DNA from: Colwellia sp. TT2012
GTDB lineage: Bacteria; Pseudomonadota; Gammaproteobacteria; Enterobacterales; Alteromonadaceae
Length of the DNA: 64,000 nucleotides
Assembly: GCF_001440345.1 (NCBI RefSeq)
Contig: NZ_LJYX01000021.1
Location: 1 to 64,000 of the forward strand
Direction: 5' to 3'
Under the pieces are notes generated by a model. It was given only the letters and a program-made list of their open reading frames with translations. It ran no database searches and had not been told where the DNA came from. The number at the start of each line of letters is the position of its first letter. Position 1 is the first letter of the stretch. The position numbers and the translations under genes were made by a program. Below are positions 38,022 to 47,270 of this stretch, piece after piece.

Positions 38022-40880
38022 TTAATCAATTAAGCGTTTTTGCCAAATATCTACAATATCACCTTGCCCCACTAGGCTTTCCCGAGGAACTAATGGCTCG
38101 GCATTTTGCATCATCGCTTGATGCCCCAACGCTCTTAATTTTTGATACATATTACTCAGTTGCTGTTGTTCGGTTTTTGCCAACAAGCCTAATGTTAATA
38201 ATATTTTAAATATGCCTAAATTATCACTAACAAGCATCAATTCACGATATTGCTTAGCGTAAGCAAGCACCAAAAACTGAGCAATAAACTCAATATCAAC
38301 TAGGCCGCCCCTACCTTGCTTAATATCAAACTGCACTTCGGTCGATTTATCCAAATGGCTGCGCATTTTTTCTCGCATGGTAGTAATCTCGTTTTTGAGA
38401 TCAGTAAATGCTCTTGGTTTTGATAAAACATCTTGTCGAATAGCGGTAAATTGTTGCTGAAGTGCATCATTACCAAAAATCATTCGCGCTCGTACTAGGG
38501 CTTGATGTTCCCAAGTCCAAGCATCTTCATCTTGATATTGGGCAAAGGTAGTTAGATGTACCACCAGCACTCCTGAATTACCCGACGGCCTTAAACGCAT
38601 ATCCAATTCATATAATATGCCGCTATTCATACGGGTATTAAATAGATGCATAATACGTTGTGCTAACTTCATATAAAACTGGCTTGCTGGCACAGATTTA
38701 CTACCGTCTGCCCTGCCACTGGTGACTTCATCGGGGCTACTATGATGAACAAAAACTAAATCTAGGTCTGAACTATAACCGAGCTCTACCCCACCGGTTT
38801 TGCCATAAGCAATGACGCCAAAGCCTTTGCCCTTAGCACCATCTAAGCAGGTGGTCGGTACACCAAAGCGTTCACTGATCTGTTGCCAAGCAAGGTTTAT
38901 CACCTCGGCTATAATGGCTTCGGCTAAAGCAGTTAAATGTTCACTAATTTGAGCCACAGGTAATACATCCGCAATTTCAGCCGCAGCAATACGTAATTGT
39001 TGTGATTGCTTAAATTGACGTAAAGATTCCATTTGCGCTTCAAGGTCTTCCTCTGGGATGCGTAGCATGCGTTCGCGCAACTCTACCGCATAAGCACCAA
39101 GTTGTGGCGGATTATGCAGTAACTCGGGATCAATAAGCTCATCAAGTAATATCGGGTATTTGGCAATATAATCAGTTACCCAACTACTTGCTTGGCATAA
39201 GTGCATCAGTTGTTTGAGAGCACCATCATTTTCAAAAAGTAATTCCAAATAAGCAGTACGTGTCACTATTTTACTAAAGACTTGCAATACTCGCGCTAAT
39301 ACCTGCTCTGCCTCGTTTTTCTTTTGCAGTCGACATAAAAGTAATGGGATTAACTTATCTAAAACCTGTCGGCCACGATTACCTAAACTGCGCTTACCGA
39401 TATCCTCGCGAAAATGGTGTAATACTTGCCAAATTTTATCACTTTGCCACTCAAGACCTTCTTGATCCAACCAAGCAATAGACTCTTCATCACTCCAGCG
39501 GCTATGCCAAAGCGTCACCCAATGCTCATCGGGCGCTTGATGGTTAGGACTGTCAAAGCCAATAAGTTGCTCAAATTCTTGATGAACTCCCTCCATATGC
39601 TTAGCTAAGATGATTAAAAAATCAGGCCAATTATCAAGGCGAAGTACCGCTAATAACCGCTGTTGATCTAGTTCATTATCAGGTAAAGTTTGTGTTTGTT
39701 TATCGGCTATGGCTTGAATAATATTTTCTACTCGCCGTAAAAAACGATAAGCCTGTTCGAGTACTTGTTTACTGCTAGCATTTATTTCCCCTGACTGCAC
39801 CAGTTTCGGTAGCACAATAAGCAAACTGCGTTGCTGTAATTCCTTTACTCTTCCGCCACGAATTAGTTGAAAAACTTGCACGATAAATTCAATTTCGCGA
39901 ATGCCGCCCGCCCCTAATTTAATATTATTGATTAGCTGCTTGCGGCGAACTTCTTGGGCAATCATCATTTTCATCCGGCGCAAACTGTCTATAACACTAA
40001 AATCAATATAGCGACGATAAACAAAGGGCCTGAGCATGCTTGATAATTGTTGATGATATTTAGACTGACCAATAAGTCGGGCCTTTAACATGGCGTAACG
40101 CTCCCAATCACGCCCTTGCTCTTGGTAGTAATCTTCCATAGCGTTAAACGTCAATACCAGCGGGCCACTATCACCAAAAGGGCGTAAGCGCATGTCCACG
40201 CGGTAGACAAAACCATCACAAGTGATCTGATGTAATGAAGCAATGAGCTTTTGCGCTAAGCGAGTGAAAAATTGCTGGTTATCGATACTGCGACGACAAC
40301 CTTGAGTGACACCACATTCAGGATAAGTAAAAATAAGGTCGATATCAGAGGAGAAATTTAGCTCTTTGCCGCCAAGTTTACCCATACCATAAACCAGTAA
40401 AATCTGCTGTTCGCCCTGCTCATTAGTAGGCTTGCCCCACTTTTGCTGACAAAAATTACTAAGCCAAGCTAAGCTCGCTAAGATAAGTTCGTCGGCTAGC
40501 GATGACAGTCTCGCTAACGAGGTATCTAAACTAATATTAAAAACCAAATCATCGAGGGCTATCTTGACCATTTGCTGTAAACGAAAGCGTCTCAGTATTC
40601 GGTGTAATTGAGCCTCATCAATACAATCGGCTAATTGTTCAAGCAAAAGGTTTTTATAGTCAGGTAGTCTTTCTTTACTGGCTGATTTAAACAACTCAAT
40701 AACAAGCTCAGGGGCTTGTAAAGCACTGGTAAAAATATAGTCACTTAAGGTTATCGCTTGTTTAAAAGCACTAAGTTGCTCTGTGCTTAACTCGTCACAT
40801 ACTTTACTGTGTTGTTCAATAAAATTTTGCCAACTTGTTGTTTGTTGTTGCATTAACAGAGCAGAAAAGGATAAGATCAC
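38022..40880 (-). CDS. glnE: bifunctional glutamine synthetase adenylyltransferase/deadenylase
   Basis: 952 residues with GTG start after AGGAATTCTT. Two nucleotidyltransferase domains are visible: YGMGKLGGKELNFSSDIDLI (N-terminal, removes AMP) and YGKTGGVELGYSSDLDLVF (C-terminal, adds AMP). Each is followed by its helical GlnE domain. It switches glutamine synthetase by AMP on Tyr in response to PII and glutamine. In E. coli ygiF directly precedes it; here about 7.5 kb of other genes lie between. Confidence 0.96.
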   Translation of the reverse strand: MILSFSALLMQQQTTSWQNFIEQHSKVCDELSTEQLSAFKQAITLSDYIFTSALQAPELVIELFKSASKERLPDYKNLLLEQLADCIDEAQLHRILRRFRLQQMVKIALDDLVFNISLDTSLARLSSLADELILASLAWLSNFCQQKWGKPTNEQGEQQILLVYGMGKLGGKELNFSSDIDLIFTYPECGVTQGCRRSIDNQQFFTRLAQKLIASLHQITCDGFVYRVDMRLRPFGDSGPLVLTFNAMEDYYQEQGRDWERYAMLKARLIGQSKYHQQLSSMLRPFVYRRYIDFSVIDSLRRMKMMIAQEVRRKQLINNIKLGAGGIREIEFIVQVFQLIRGGRVKELQQRSLLIVLPKLVQSGEINASSKQVLEQAYRFLRRVENIIQAIADKQTQTLPDNELDQQRLLAVLRLDNWPDFLIILAKHMEGVHQEFEQLIGFDSPNHQAPDEHWVTLWHSRWSDEESIAWLDQEGLEWQSDKIWQVLHHFREDIGKRSLGNRGRQVLDKLIPLLLCRLQKKNEAEQVLARVLQVFSKIVTRTAYLELLFENDGALKQLMHLCQASSWVTDYIAKYPILLDELIDPELLHNPPQLGAYAVELRERMLRIPEEDLEAQMESLRQFKQSQQLRIAAAEIADVLPVAQISEHLTALAEAIIAEVINLAWQQISERFGVPTTCLDGAKGKGFGVIAYGKTGGVELGYSSDLDLVFVHHSSPDEVTSGRADGSKSVPASQFYMKLAQRIMHLFNTRMNSGILYELDMRLRPSGNSGVLVVHLTTFAQYQDEDAWTWEHQALVRARMIFGNDALQQQFTAIRQDVLSKPRAFTDLKNEITTMREKMRSHLDKSTEVQFDIKQGRGGLVDIEFIAQFLVLAYAKQYRELMLVSDNLGIFKILLTLGLLAKTEQQQLSNMYQKLRALGHQAMMQNAEPLVPRESLVGQGDIVDIWQKRLID

Positions 40881-40912
40881 AAGAATTCCTATATATTAAG
40901 CAGCGTTGCCTA

Positions 40913-40941
40913 TAGACATAATATGTCGTTAATGGTATTAA
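40913..40941 (+). promoter_or_regulatory. palindrome GACATAATATGTC over a predicted promoter
   Basis: The 13-bp palindrome occupies 40915-40927. TAGACA (40913-40918) overlaps its left half and TATTAA (40936-40941) follows at 17 bases, a plausible -35/-10 pair. A second candidate is TTGACA at 40942-40947 with GCTAAT at 40965. The same 13-mer occurs twice before yjfI, so it is probably an operator of the cluster. Confidence 0.55.
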
Positions 40942-41009
40942 TTGACACTTGCCTATGATTTGTCGCTAATATTAATTAACTATTTCGATAACATAGCATT
41001 TTTGAGGAG

Positions 41010-41999
41010 ATGATGGCAGAAATGCACTTACTAAAAACACCTTTTTTATTGCTCTTGATCATAATTACCAGCCTTAGCCTTTTGGGTTGTGGCGATCCTG
41101 TGAAAGCGCAAATTGAACAACAACTACCTATCACCGAACAAAGAGTATCTCAATTAGGTGATGCCTTAAGTAATGGTCATATTCGCAATGCCAACTTAAT
41201 TAATCAATATGCTGATAAAGTCATGGTTAATAAAGCCAGTTTAGCGCCCTTGATTAACGAGTTTCGTAAAGATGCTTCAATCGACGGCCCTATGTATAAG
41301 GCGCTTTTAGATAGAGTGAATACAGCTAAGACGCAACCACAAATGTTTGACTCTTCTCAAGCGCTTTATAATGAATTGCTTAATATTTACCAAGCAGCAG
41401 ATCCTGTGCTCTACTCTGACGCCCTCAGTGATCCGCTCAATGTTTTAGCCGATATGTCAGATGGCCAATTACCCCGCATTAATTCGCTATCAAAAGCACA
41501 AAGCCAACGCGCCAATAATGCCCAAGATTTTGGCACTGGCGAGCAATTAATTGGTAACCCTAGTTACGGCAATTGGCAAACCGGCAGTAATGGTATGTCC
41601 TTTTGGGCTTGGTATGGCATGTATTCAATGGTCGGCAATTTATTTGGCGGCCGCACTTATTATAACGATTGGGGTAGAAATCGTAATTATAGTTATTACA
41701 ATGACTATGGTAGAACACGCTACAGCTCACCTGGGCAATTAAAAAAACAAACGGCACTCGATACTCGCACGAAGAAATCTTTTAGTCGTCGCGGACAAAA
41801 ATTCACCAGCCCTTACAGTAAGAACCGTGTTGGCTCTTCTAGTTTATCAAGCCAGAGTAAAACCGCCCAAAACAGTGCCAACCGCTTTCGTACTAATGCG
41901 GTTAAGAAAAGTAGTTATGCCAGTAAGTCGAGCAGGAAAAACTCAAGTTTTAGAAATTCAAGCACCAACACCTCACGCGGCTTTAGACGCGGGAAATAG
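41010..41999 (+). CDS. lipoprotein heading the PspA/aminopropyltransferase cluster
   Basis: 329 residues. A hydrophobic signal ends in a lipobox, SLLGC, so the mature protein carries a lipid on Cys. The first part is helical, the middle has aromatic Tyr/Trp/Asn text (SFWAWYGMYSMVG, YNDWGRNRNYSYYNDYGR), and the last 80 residues are very basic and Ser/Arg/Lys-rich, ending FRRGK. The tail could touch peptidoglycan or LPS. Three in-frame ATGs (41010, 41013, 41022) follow GAGGAG; the first two are very close to it. I do not recognise a family. It stands 42 bases before the DUF350 gene and is probably in the same transcript. Confidence 0.75.
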   Translation: MMAEMHLLKTPFLLLLIIITSLSLLGCGDPVKAQIEQQLPITEQRVSQLGDALSNGHIRNANLINQYADKVMVNKASLAPLINEFRKDASIDGPMYKALLDRVNTAKTQPQMFDSSQALYNELLNIYQAADPVLYSDALSDPLNVLADMSDGQLPRINSLSKAQSQRANNAQDFGTGEQLIGNPSYGNWQTGSNGMSFWAWYGMYSMVGNLFGGRTYYNDWGRNRNYSYYNDYGRTRYSSPGQLKKQTALDTRTKKSFSRRGQKFTSPYSKNRVGSSSLSSQSKTAQNSANRFRTNAVKKSSYASKSSRKNSSFRNSSTNTSRGFRRGK

Positions 42000-42041
42000 T
42001 GAATAAGTCATGAATCAAAAAAGAATAGGAACAGCAAAATT

Positions 42042-42959
42042 ATGAACACATTCATCGATCTCGTTGGTGTTAGCTTAAATAATATCAGCCCAGACTTACT
42101 TATTTATTTAGCCATCGACGTTTCCATTGCCATCTTGTTATTAGGCGCTATGCGCTTCCTTTTAGGCATTAGCGCGAAAGTAAATAGCACCAAAGAATTA
42201 GCCAAAGAAGACAATTTCGCCTTTGGTGTCAGTGTTGCGGGTAGTGTATTAGCGCTTGGTATTGTCCTTACTGGAGCTATTACCGGCGAAGCGGCAAGTA
42301 GCTATGCTATGGAAGCCATCGGCATGTTGGCATACGGCGGCTATGGCTTAATACTGATAAAAGTGGGCCGTATTATCCATGATAAAGTGGCGTTACAACA
42401 TATAGATAAAAATGCCTTAATTCTTGAAAAGAACCTCAGCATTGGCATTATTGACGCCGCTGGCGCCATCGCTACCGCCATCATTATTCGCGCGGTCTTA
42501 CTCTGGGTTGATGGCTTAGACCTAAGCACTTTTATTGCCATTACCAGCGGTTTTATTGTTGCTCAAACCATGTTAGTTATGGTCACCCGACTTAGGGAGA
42601 AGCAATACGCGAAAAACAACCAAGAAGATTGTTTACAAGAAGCCTTAAGTAATGGTCAGGTTGCCCTAGCAATTCGTTATAGTGGCCAAGTGATCAGCAC
42701 AGCATTGGCGGTAACCGCGGCCAGTCATTTCCTTATCTATAGCCCAGAGACCTTAGTGGTTAATTTACTTGGTTGGTTAGTATTTGGCGTAGTAATGACC
42801 CTGCTGGTGGCACTACTTACCGCTATAGCTAAACGTATTGTCCTTTGGGGTATTGATTTAGTTGAAGAAGTTGATCAACAACATAATATCGGTGTTGCCA
42901 GCATTGAGATGGCAACCAGTATTTCTATTGCCTTAATATTGACAGCATTAATGGCATAA
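42042..42959 (+). CDS. duplicated DUF350 (YjfL-like) membrane protein
   Basis: 305 residues, about eight hydrophobic helices in four two-helix repeats. The pattern NFAFGVSVAGSVLALGI is echoed by NLSIGIIDAAGAIATAI, VALAIRYSGQVISTALAV and HNIGVASIEMATSISIAL. E. coli YjfL has about half this length, so this is a double DUF350. The family's activity is unproven; a channel or exporter role has been proposed from its context. It lies between the lipoprotein and the aminopropyltransferase. AGGAAC precedes the ATG. Confidence 0.85.
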   Translation: MNTFIDLVGVSLNNISPDLLIYLAIDVSIAILLLGAMRFLLGISAKVNSTKELAKEDNFAFGVSVAGSVLALGIVLTGAITGEAASSYAMEAIGMLAYGGYGLILIKVGRIIHDKVALQHIDKNALILEKNLSIGIIDAAGAIATAIIIRAVLLWVDGLDLSTFIAITSGFIVAQTMLVMVTRLREKQYAKNNQEDCLQEALSNGQVALAIRYSGQVISTALAVTAASHFLIYSPETLVVNLLGWLVFGVVMTLLVALLTAIAKRIVLWGIDLVEEVDQQHNIGVASIEMATSISIALILTALMA

Positions 42960-43071
42960 CGAACCAAAAAATACCGCCAGCTTTACTACGCAGAGTTGGC
43001 GGTAACAATTAACACTACGCACATCACACCTTAATTAATTCCTTCCTTAAGAATAACTAATACTAACCACT

Positions 43072-44793
43072 ATGTCACAAAGCTCTTTACCTCAAAACTC
43101 TTTACCTCAAGGAAAGTCCCACCTGCTCGATGATATTTTATTAATATTAACCATGGCGGTGTTAGCGGGTTGTGGCCTTATTTATGAGTATTTACTTTCT
43201 CATTACGCTGGTCGAGTGCTAGGCGTTATGGAAAGCACTATCTATACCATGATCGGCTTAATGATCGTTTCTATGGGGCTTGGTGCCTTTGCGGCACGTA
43301 AAGTCCGCTGTGCTTTTAATGGCTTTGTCTGGCTTGAACTCATTATTGCCTTACTAGGCAGTTGCGCTATTTTAGTCATTGGCGGCTTAATTGCTATTAC
43401 GCAAATATTTCCAGAGCTTATTGCCGACATGTTATCCCTGCCACCCGATATGAAACCCCAAGGTGGCATTTTTAAACAATTGAGTTGGCTTGCCTTTAAT
43501 AGTCCTTATTTCTTCGGCATGCTACTGGGCTTTTTTATTGGTATGGAGATCCCCCTGATTGCTCGTATTCGTGAGCAGATTCATCAGCAACATCTGGCCA
43601 ATAACCTAGGCACAATTTATGGCGCAGATTACATCGGCGCCGGTATTGGCGCCGCTATCTGGGTGATATTTTTACTGAGTATTGATATCAGTAAGGCCGC
43701 AGCAATAACCGCTAGCTTAAACCTTATTGCCGGTGGTTTTTTTATTCTGCGCTATTGGCGGCGATTGCATTGGCGTAAAACCTTTGTGGCTTTACATTGC
43801 CTATTGGCTTTGGTGATTATTTTAATGTTTAACTATGGTAATCAATGGCTCAACCAAATGAATAGTTTGCTCTACCTGGATAAGGTAGTGCATACCGATA
43901 AAACTCGCTTCCAACAGTTAACCTTTACTGAGCGCCATATGGGGCTTGAGCAAGATAATATTATCAATTTTTACCTAAATGGCCGCTTACAGTTTTCTTC
44001 AATTGATGAACATATCTATCATGATTATCTTGTTGCGCCAGTGATGGCGGCGTCAGCACGACAAGAAAATATTCTTATCATAGGTGGCGGTGACGGTTTA
44101 GCCTTAAGAGATGTGTTAAAATACCAACCAAAATCAGTGACCTTAATCGATTTAGACAGTGAGCTAATTGATATTTTCCAACAGCCAGAGCAGCATGTAA
44201 ATCCACGTTTAGCTCGGCAAATATTGCAGTTAAACCAAAAAAGTTTACAAGATAAACGTGTCACTATTTATCGCGCTGATGCTTTTATTGCTATCAATAA
44301 ATTAATAAAAGACCGGCAGGTCTTTGATGCCATCATTGTTGATTTACCCGACCCAAGCCACCCAGATCTAAATAAACTCTATTCGGTTAATTTCTACGCT
44401 CGGCTTAATTTATTGCTGGCTGGCGATGGTTTAATCGCTATCCAATCAACCAGCCCCTATCATGCTAAAGACTCTTTCATTGCTATTGGTAAGACAGTGG
44501 CAGCAGCTAAGTTTGCCCATGTTGAGCAATATCATGACAATGTGCCCAGCTTTGGTGAATGGGGGTGGACCATAGCCGCAAAAAATGGTGCTAGCCCATT
44601 AACCAGATTAAACAAACTAAACCAGCTACCCATTAGCCATCAATGGTTAAATTTAGCTATATTAAAAGCGGCTTTTATTTTCCCTAATAATTTCTACCAA
44701 AACAAAGCAGATATTGGTATTAATATATTGGGTAGCCATACCATTTATCAGTTACATCAAAAGGCTTGGCAAGATCAACAAGGCTTAAATTAA
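43072..44793 (+). CDS. membrane-anchored aminopropyltransferase (spermidine synthase-like)
   Basis: 573 residues. The first 250 or so form about seven transmembrane helices (AGCGLIYEYLLSHYAGRVLG, MIGLMIVSMGLGAFAARK). From about residue 275 comes a spermidine synthase-type domain: LNGRLQFSSIDEHIYHDYL, IIGGGDGLALRDV (S-adenosyl-ligand loop), LIDLDSELI, DLPDPSHPDLNKLYS and IQSTSPY. The family transfers aminopropyl from decarboxylated S-adenosylmethionine to an amine. The acceptor here may be a polyamine or a membrane-bound amine. Fusion to a transmembrane half is seen in PspA-linked clusters. No strong ribosome site is visible before the ATG. Confidence 0.85.
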   Translation: MSQSSLPQNSLPQGKSHLLDDILLILTMAVLAGCGLIYEYLLSHYAGRVLGVMESTIYTMIGLMIVSMGLGAFAARKVRCAFNGFVWLELIIALLGSCAILVIGGLIAITQIFPELIADMLSLPPDMKPQGGIFKQLSWLAFNSPYFFGMLLGFFIGMEIPLIARIREQIHQQHLANNLGTIYGADYIGAGIGAAIWVIFLLSIDISKAAAITASLNLIAGGFFILRYWRRLHWRKTFVALHCLLALVIILMFNYGNQWLNQMNSLLYLDKVVHTDKTRFQQLTFTERHMGLEQDNIINFYLNGRLQFSSIDEHIYHDYLVAPVMAASARQENILIIGGGDGLALRDVLKYQPKSVTLIDLDSELIDIFQQPEQHVNPRLARQILQLNQKSLQDKRVTIYRADAFIAINKLIKDRQVFDAIIVDLPDPSHPDLNKLYSVNFYARLNLLLAGDGLIAIQSTSPYHAKDSFIAIGKTVAAAKFAHVEQYHDNVPSFGEWGWTIAAKNGASPLTRLNKLNQLPISHQWLNLAILKAAFIFPNNFYQNKADIGINILGSHTIYQLHQKAWQDQQGLN

Positions 44794-44851
44794 CCTTTAA
44801 AGCCAGATAATGACTAACGAATAATACCAAACAGTAACAATTACTTTATAA

Positions 44852-44908
44852 AACACCTTGACATAATATGTCAAGGTGTTAAATTTAACTCAGACGACAT
44901 AATATGTC
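44852..44908 (+). promoter_or_regulatory. two GACATAATATGTC palindromes and promoter of the yjfI arm
   Basis: First copy at 44860-44872 lies in a perfect palindrome at 44852-44880 with 14-bp arms (AACACCTTGACATA) about one central A. TTGACA (44858-44863) within it plus TAAATT (44880-44885) at 16 bases form a promoter-like pair. The second copy (44896-44908) lies in a 23-bp near-perfect palindrome followed by GGCTTTTT, which could also terminate transcription. I read the pair as operators flanking the promoter; a terminator role for either hairpin remains possible. Confidence 0.6.
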
Positions 44909-44947
44909 ATCTGGCTTTTTCACTAAAGAAGGAAGGATAGGAAATAC

Positions 44948-45361
44948 ATGAATATTCATACTATAGCCGATCACTTAAACAGCTTGGCAGATAATTCAGA
45001 TACCGGCATGAGCTTTGATTGCCAACCCATATCTGGCGAAGTAGATGTTCTGCAAATTAGTATCTTAGGCCGAGAGGAATTACCCATTTTTGTTTCGGTA
45101 ACCGAAGATCAAATTATTTGCATTAGTTACTTATGGGGCCTTGATGAAGTTAAACCTGAATGTGTTAATGCTATGCATGAGAGCATGTTAGAAATGAATA
45201 TCCCTATGCCCTTGTCATCATTTTCAAAAATTGGTGATAAATATGTAGTTTTTGGTGCTTTATCTATCAAGTCAAATTTTATTGATGTTGAACATGAGTT
45301 AGCGGTATTAAGCAATAATGCCGTAGAAGTTATTGATGATATGAGTGAATACTTGCTTTAG
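44948..45361 (+). CDS. yjfI: YjfI family protein (DUF2170)
   Basis: 137 residues, acidic, soluble. IHTIADHLNSLADNSDTGMS at the start and ISYLWGLDEVKPECVNAMHE in the middle match DUF2170/YjfI, which in many bacteria precedes a PspA-type gene as here. Its function is unknown. The start is clear: GGAAGGATAGGAAATACATG. First gene of the second arm, 53 bases before the PspA gene. Confidence 0.82.
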   Translation: MNIHTIADHLNSLADNSDTGMSFDCQPISGEVDVLQISILGREELPIFVSVTEDQIICISYLWGLDEVKPECVNAMHESMLEMNIPMPLSSFSKIGDKYVVFGALSIKSNFIDVEHELAVLSNNAVEVIDDMSEYLL

Positions 45362-45414
45362 TTAAAAGCAAAACAAATCACCTTTAATCATTCCCCCCTA
45401 GTTAGGAGTTAATA

Positions 45415-46104
45415 ATGAGTATATTTAAAAAAATTATGACCGCAATTCGCGGCGGTGCATCAGAAGCCGGTGAAGCAATTATCGATGCCAATGCAACCCG
45501 TATATTTGAACAAGAAATACGTGATGCCGAAAATCACCTTACCAAAGCAAAACGTGACCTAACCGGTGTTATGGCTGAACAAATGTCCGCAAAACGTGAA
45601 GTAGACCGCTTAAGCCGTGAAGTGACTGAACATGAAGGTTATGTAGCACAAGCTCTTGACAAAGGTGATGAGACTTTAGCCCTAGCGGTGGCAGAAAAAA
45701 TCGCTAACTTAGAAACTACTTTAGCTGATCAACAACAAGCCCACGATAGCTTTAGTGGTAGTGCTGATCGCTTGAAAGACTTAGTTAAGAAAAGTGAACG
45801 CCAAGTTGCTGAACATAAACGCCAACTTTCTATGGTAAAAACCACGGAAAGTGTACAAAAAGCGACCGCAGCCATTACCGATAACTTTTCATCAAGCAAT
45901 TCCAAGTTATTAAGTGCTAAAGATTCTCTAGAGCGCATTAAAGCGAAGCAACAAAAATTCGATGATAGAATGAAGGCTGCTGAACTACTAGAATCTGAAG
46001 ACTCGGATAGTTCGTTACAAGCACAATTAAAAGCTGCTGGCATTGGTGCACAAGATAAAAGTGCTAATTCTGTCTTAGAACGTTTGAAAGCTAAGCAAAA
46101 ATAA
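45415..46104 (+). CDS. yjfJ: PspA/IM30 family protein YjfJ
   Basis: 229 residues, almost wholly coiled coil. FKKIMTAIRGGASEAGEAII at the N-terminus is an amphipathic helix, then RIFEQEIRDAENHLTKAKRDLTGVMAEQ begins the PspA/IM30 core. These proteins assemble on stressed inner membrane and belong to the ESCRT-III superfamily. Because yjfI precedes it and YjfK-type follows, it is the YjfJ rather than the pspABC branch. AGGAG precedes the ATG. Confidence 0.9.
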   Translation: MSIFKKIMTAIRGGASEAGEAIIDANATRIFEQEIRDAENHLTKAKRDLTGVMAEQMSAKREVDRLSREVTEHEGYVAQALDKGDETLALAVAEKIANLETTLADQQQAHDSFSGSADRLKDLVKKSERQVAEHKRQLSMVKTTESVQKATAAITDNFSSSNSKLLSAKDSLERIKAKQQKFDDRMKAAELLESEDSDSSLQAQLKAAGIGAQDKSANSVLERLKAKQK

Positions 46105-46108
46105 TGTT

Positions 46109-46145
46109 AGCGTTAGTCCGCTAATAAGTATTAACGGACTAACGC
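46109..46145 (+). other. intergenic hairpin between yjfJ and the next gene
   Basis: Twelve-bp arms AGCGTTAGTCCG and CGGACTAACGCT enclose an AT loop. No T-run follows, so it may stabilise or divide the transcript rather than end it. Confidence 0.5.
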
Positions 46146-46238
46146 TTTGACATAATAAACAATACTCCAATGGGCATTATTATTTATCGCTACTTAATCC
46201 AGCTATAGATGAGTGCCCATTCTACGTTAGGTCATCAA

Positions 46239-46880
46239 ATGAATTTTTTAAAAAAAATATTTAATAAATCAAACAATGAACCGAGAAAGCTAACACAAGT
46301 TAATCAGTTACTTGTTGGTGATATTATTGCTTTAACGGACAGCTTTGCTTTACCCGAATCATTACGTGGGCAAGAGTTGCAAGTAAAAGCCGTTAATAGC
46401 TATGAGTTTGAAGACAAGGTACAAACTGAATGGGCTTTGATTGGTACTAATGATCTAGAGATATTTTTATCGCTAGAGCTTGATGATATTACCACGCTTA
46501 AATTATCACTAAAGATTCATCATGATGATATCGAAACTCTCTTTGATTTAGAGCATTTTGCGCAAATTTTTGATGAACCTGGGCAAGCTATTTTAGATAA
46601 AAAAGCCGATAACGAACTCACCGCAATGTGGAGTAGTGAACAATATCAACAAAGTGTTTTTGCCAAAGTTGGTTATTTTCATCGCAAAGATCATCGCAGT
46701 GAAGACTTGTCAGCCTATGAAGGCAAAGACAGCGGTGAGCAATTCGAGTTGTATAGCCTCTATAATGAAGATCAAAGCAAAGGTGTTGATGTTGAAGTCT
46801 GGCAAGATGGTGATACCGAAGTGTGCTTAACTTTATTTAGACCGCTCAGTGATATAGTGGATATGTACCCGGCAAGTTAA
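46239..46880 (+). CDS. YjfK-position protein (DUF2491/DUF4178-like)
   Basis: 213 residues from the ATG at 46239, which follows AGGT at suitable distance; an in-frame ATG at 46209 has no ribosome site. It is acidic and beta-rich (LVGDIIALTDSFALPESLRG, TEWALIGTNDLEIFLSLEL) and has no signal. The order yjfI-yjfJ-this gene matches E. coli yjfIJK, so I read it as the YjfK equivalent. The sequence could belong to DUF2491 or DUF4178, which occur in the same contexts. The function is unknown. Confidence 0.65.
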   Translation: MNFLKKIFNKSNNEPRKLTQVNQLLVGDIIALTDSFALPESLRGQELQVKAVNSYEFEDKVQTEWALIGTNDLEIFLSLELDDITTLKLSLKIHHDDIETLFDLEHFAQIFDEPGQAILDKKADNELTAMWSSEQYQQSVFAKVGYFHRKDHRSEDLSAYEGKDSGEQFELYSLYNEDQSKGVDVEVWQDGDTEVCLTLFRPLSDIVDMYPAS

Positions 46881-46916
46881 GCGGAAAGTTAATATAAAGA
46901 TTAAGCGGAAAATACT

Positions 46917-47249
46917 ATGGCGAGAAAAATACCCGATAAATGGCAATCCTCAGTTAAAGCGATAAAAGCGGTGCAAGTCGCTTTTGATATGGATGAAAAA
47001 ATCCAACTATCTATCCGTAAGGAAGCCCTTGATGCAGGTTTAAGCCCGTCAGAACAAATTCGTGATATATTGGGTTTACCGATAAATAAAAGACCTAAGC
47101 GCCCACGTCTGACGGTAAGTCTATCCCCAAGTGACTATCAAATTCTCGCCGAAAAATATCAACTCCCCGCTGAAGACCAGCTGGCTATTAAGAAGAAACT
47201 GATGGATGATTTAGTCAGTCATATTAATTCCAACTATTCAGGCGAATAA
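46917..47249 (+). CDS. small ribbon-helix-helix-like protein
   Basis: 110 residues, basic. Two stretches, MDEKIQLSIRKEALDAGLSP followed by SEQIRDILGL, and RLTVSLSPSDYQILAEKYQL, each look like a strand-helix-helix of the ribbon-helix-helix type. It could therefore bind DNA and might be the regulator of this cluster. It is also possible that it is only a small partner of the PspA protein. It starts 36 bases after the previous gene with GCGGAAAATACT before the ATG. Confidence 0.55.
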   Translation: MARKIPDKWQSSVKAIKAVQVAFDMDEKIQLSIRKEALDAGLSPSEQIRDILGLPINKRPKRPRLTVSLSPSDYQILAEKYQLPAEDQLAIKKKLMDDLVSHINSNYSGE

Positions 47250-47270
47250 TAAATAGTAACCTAAACATAT

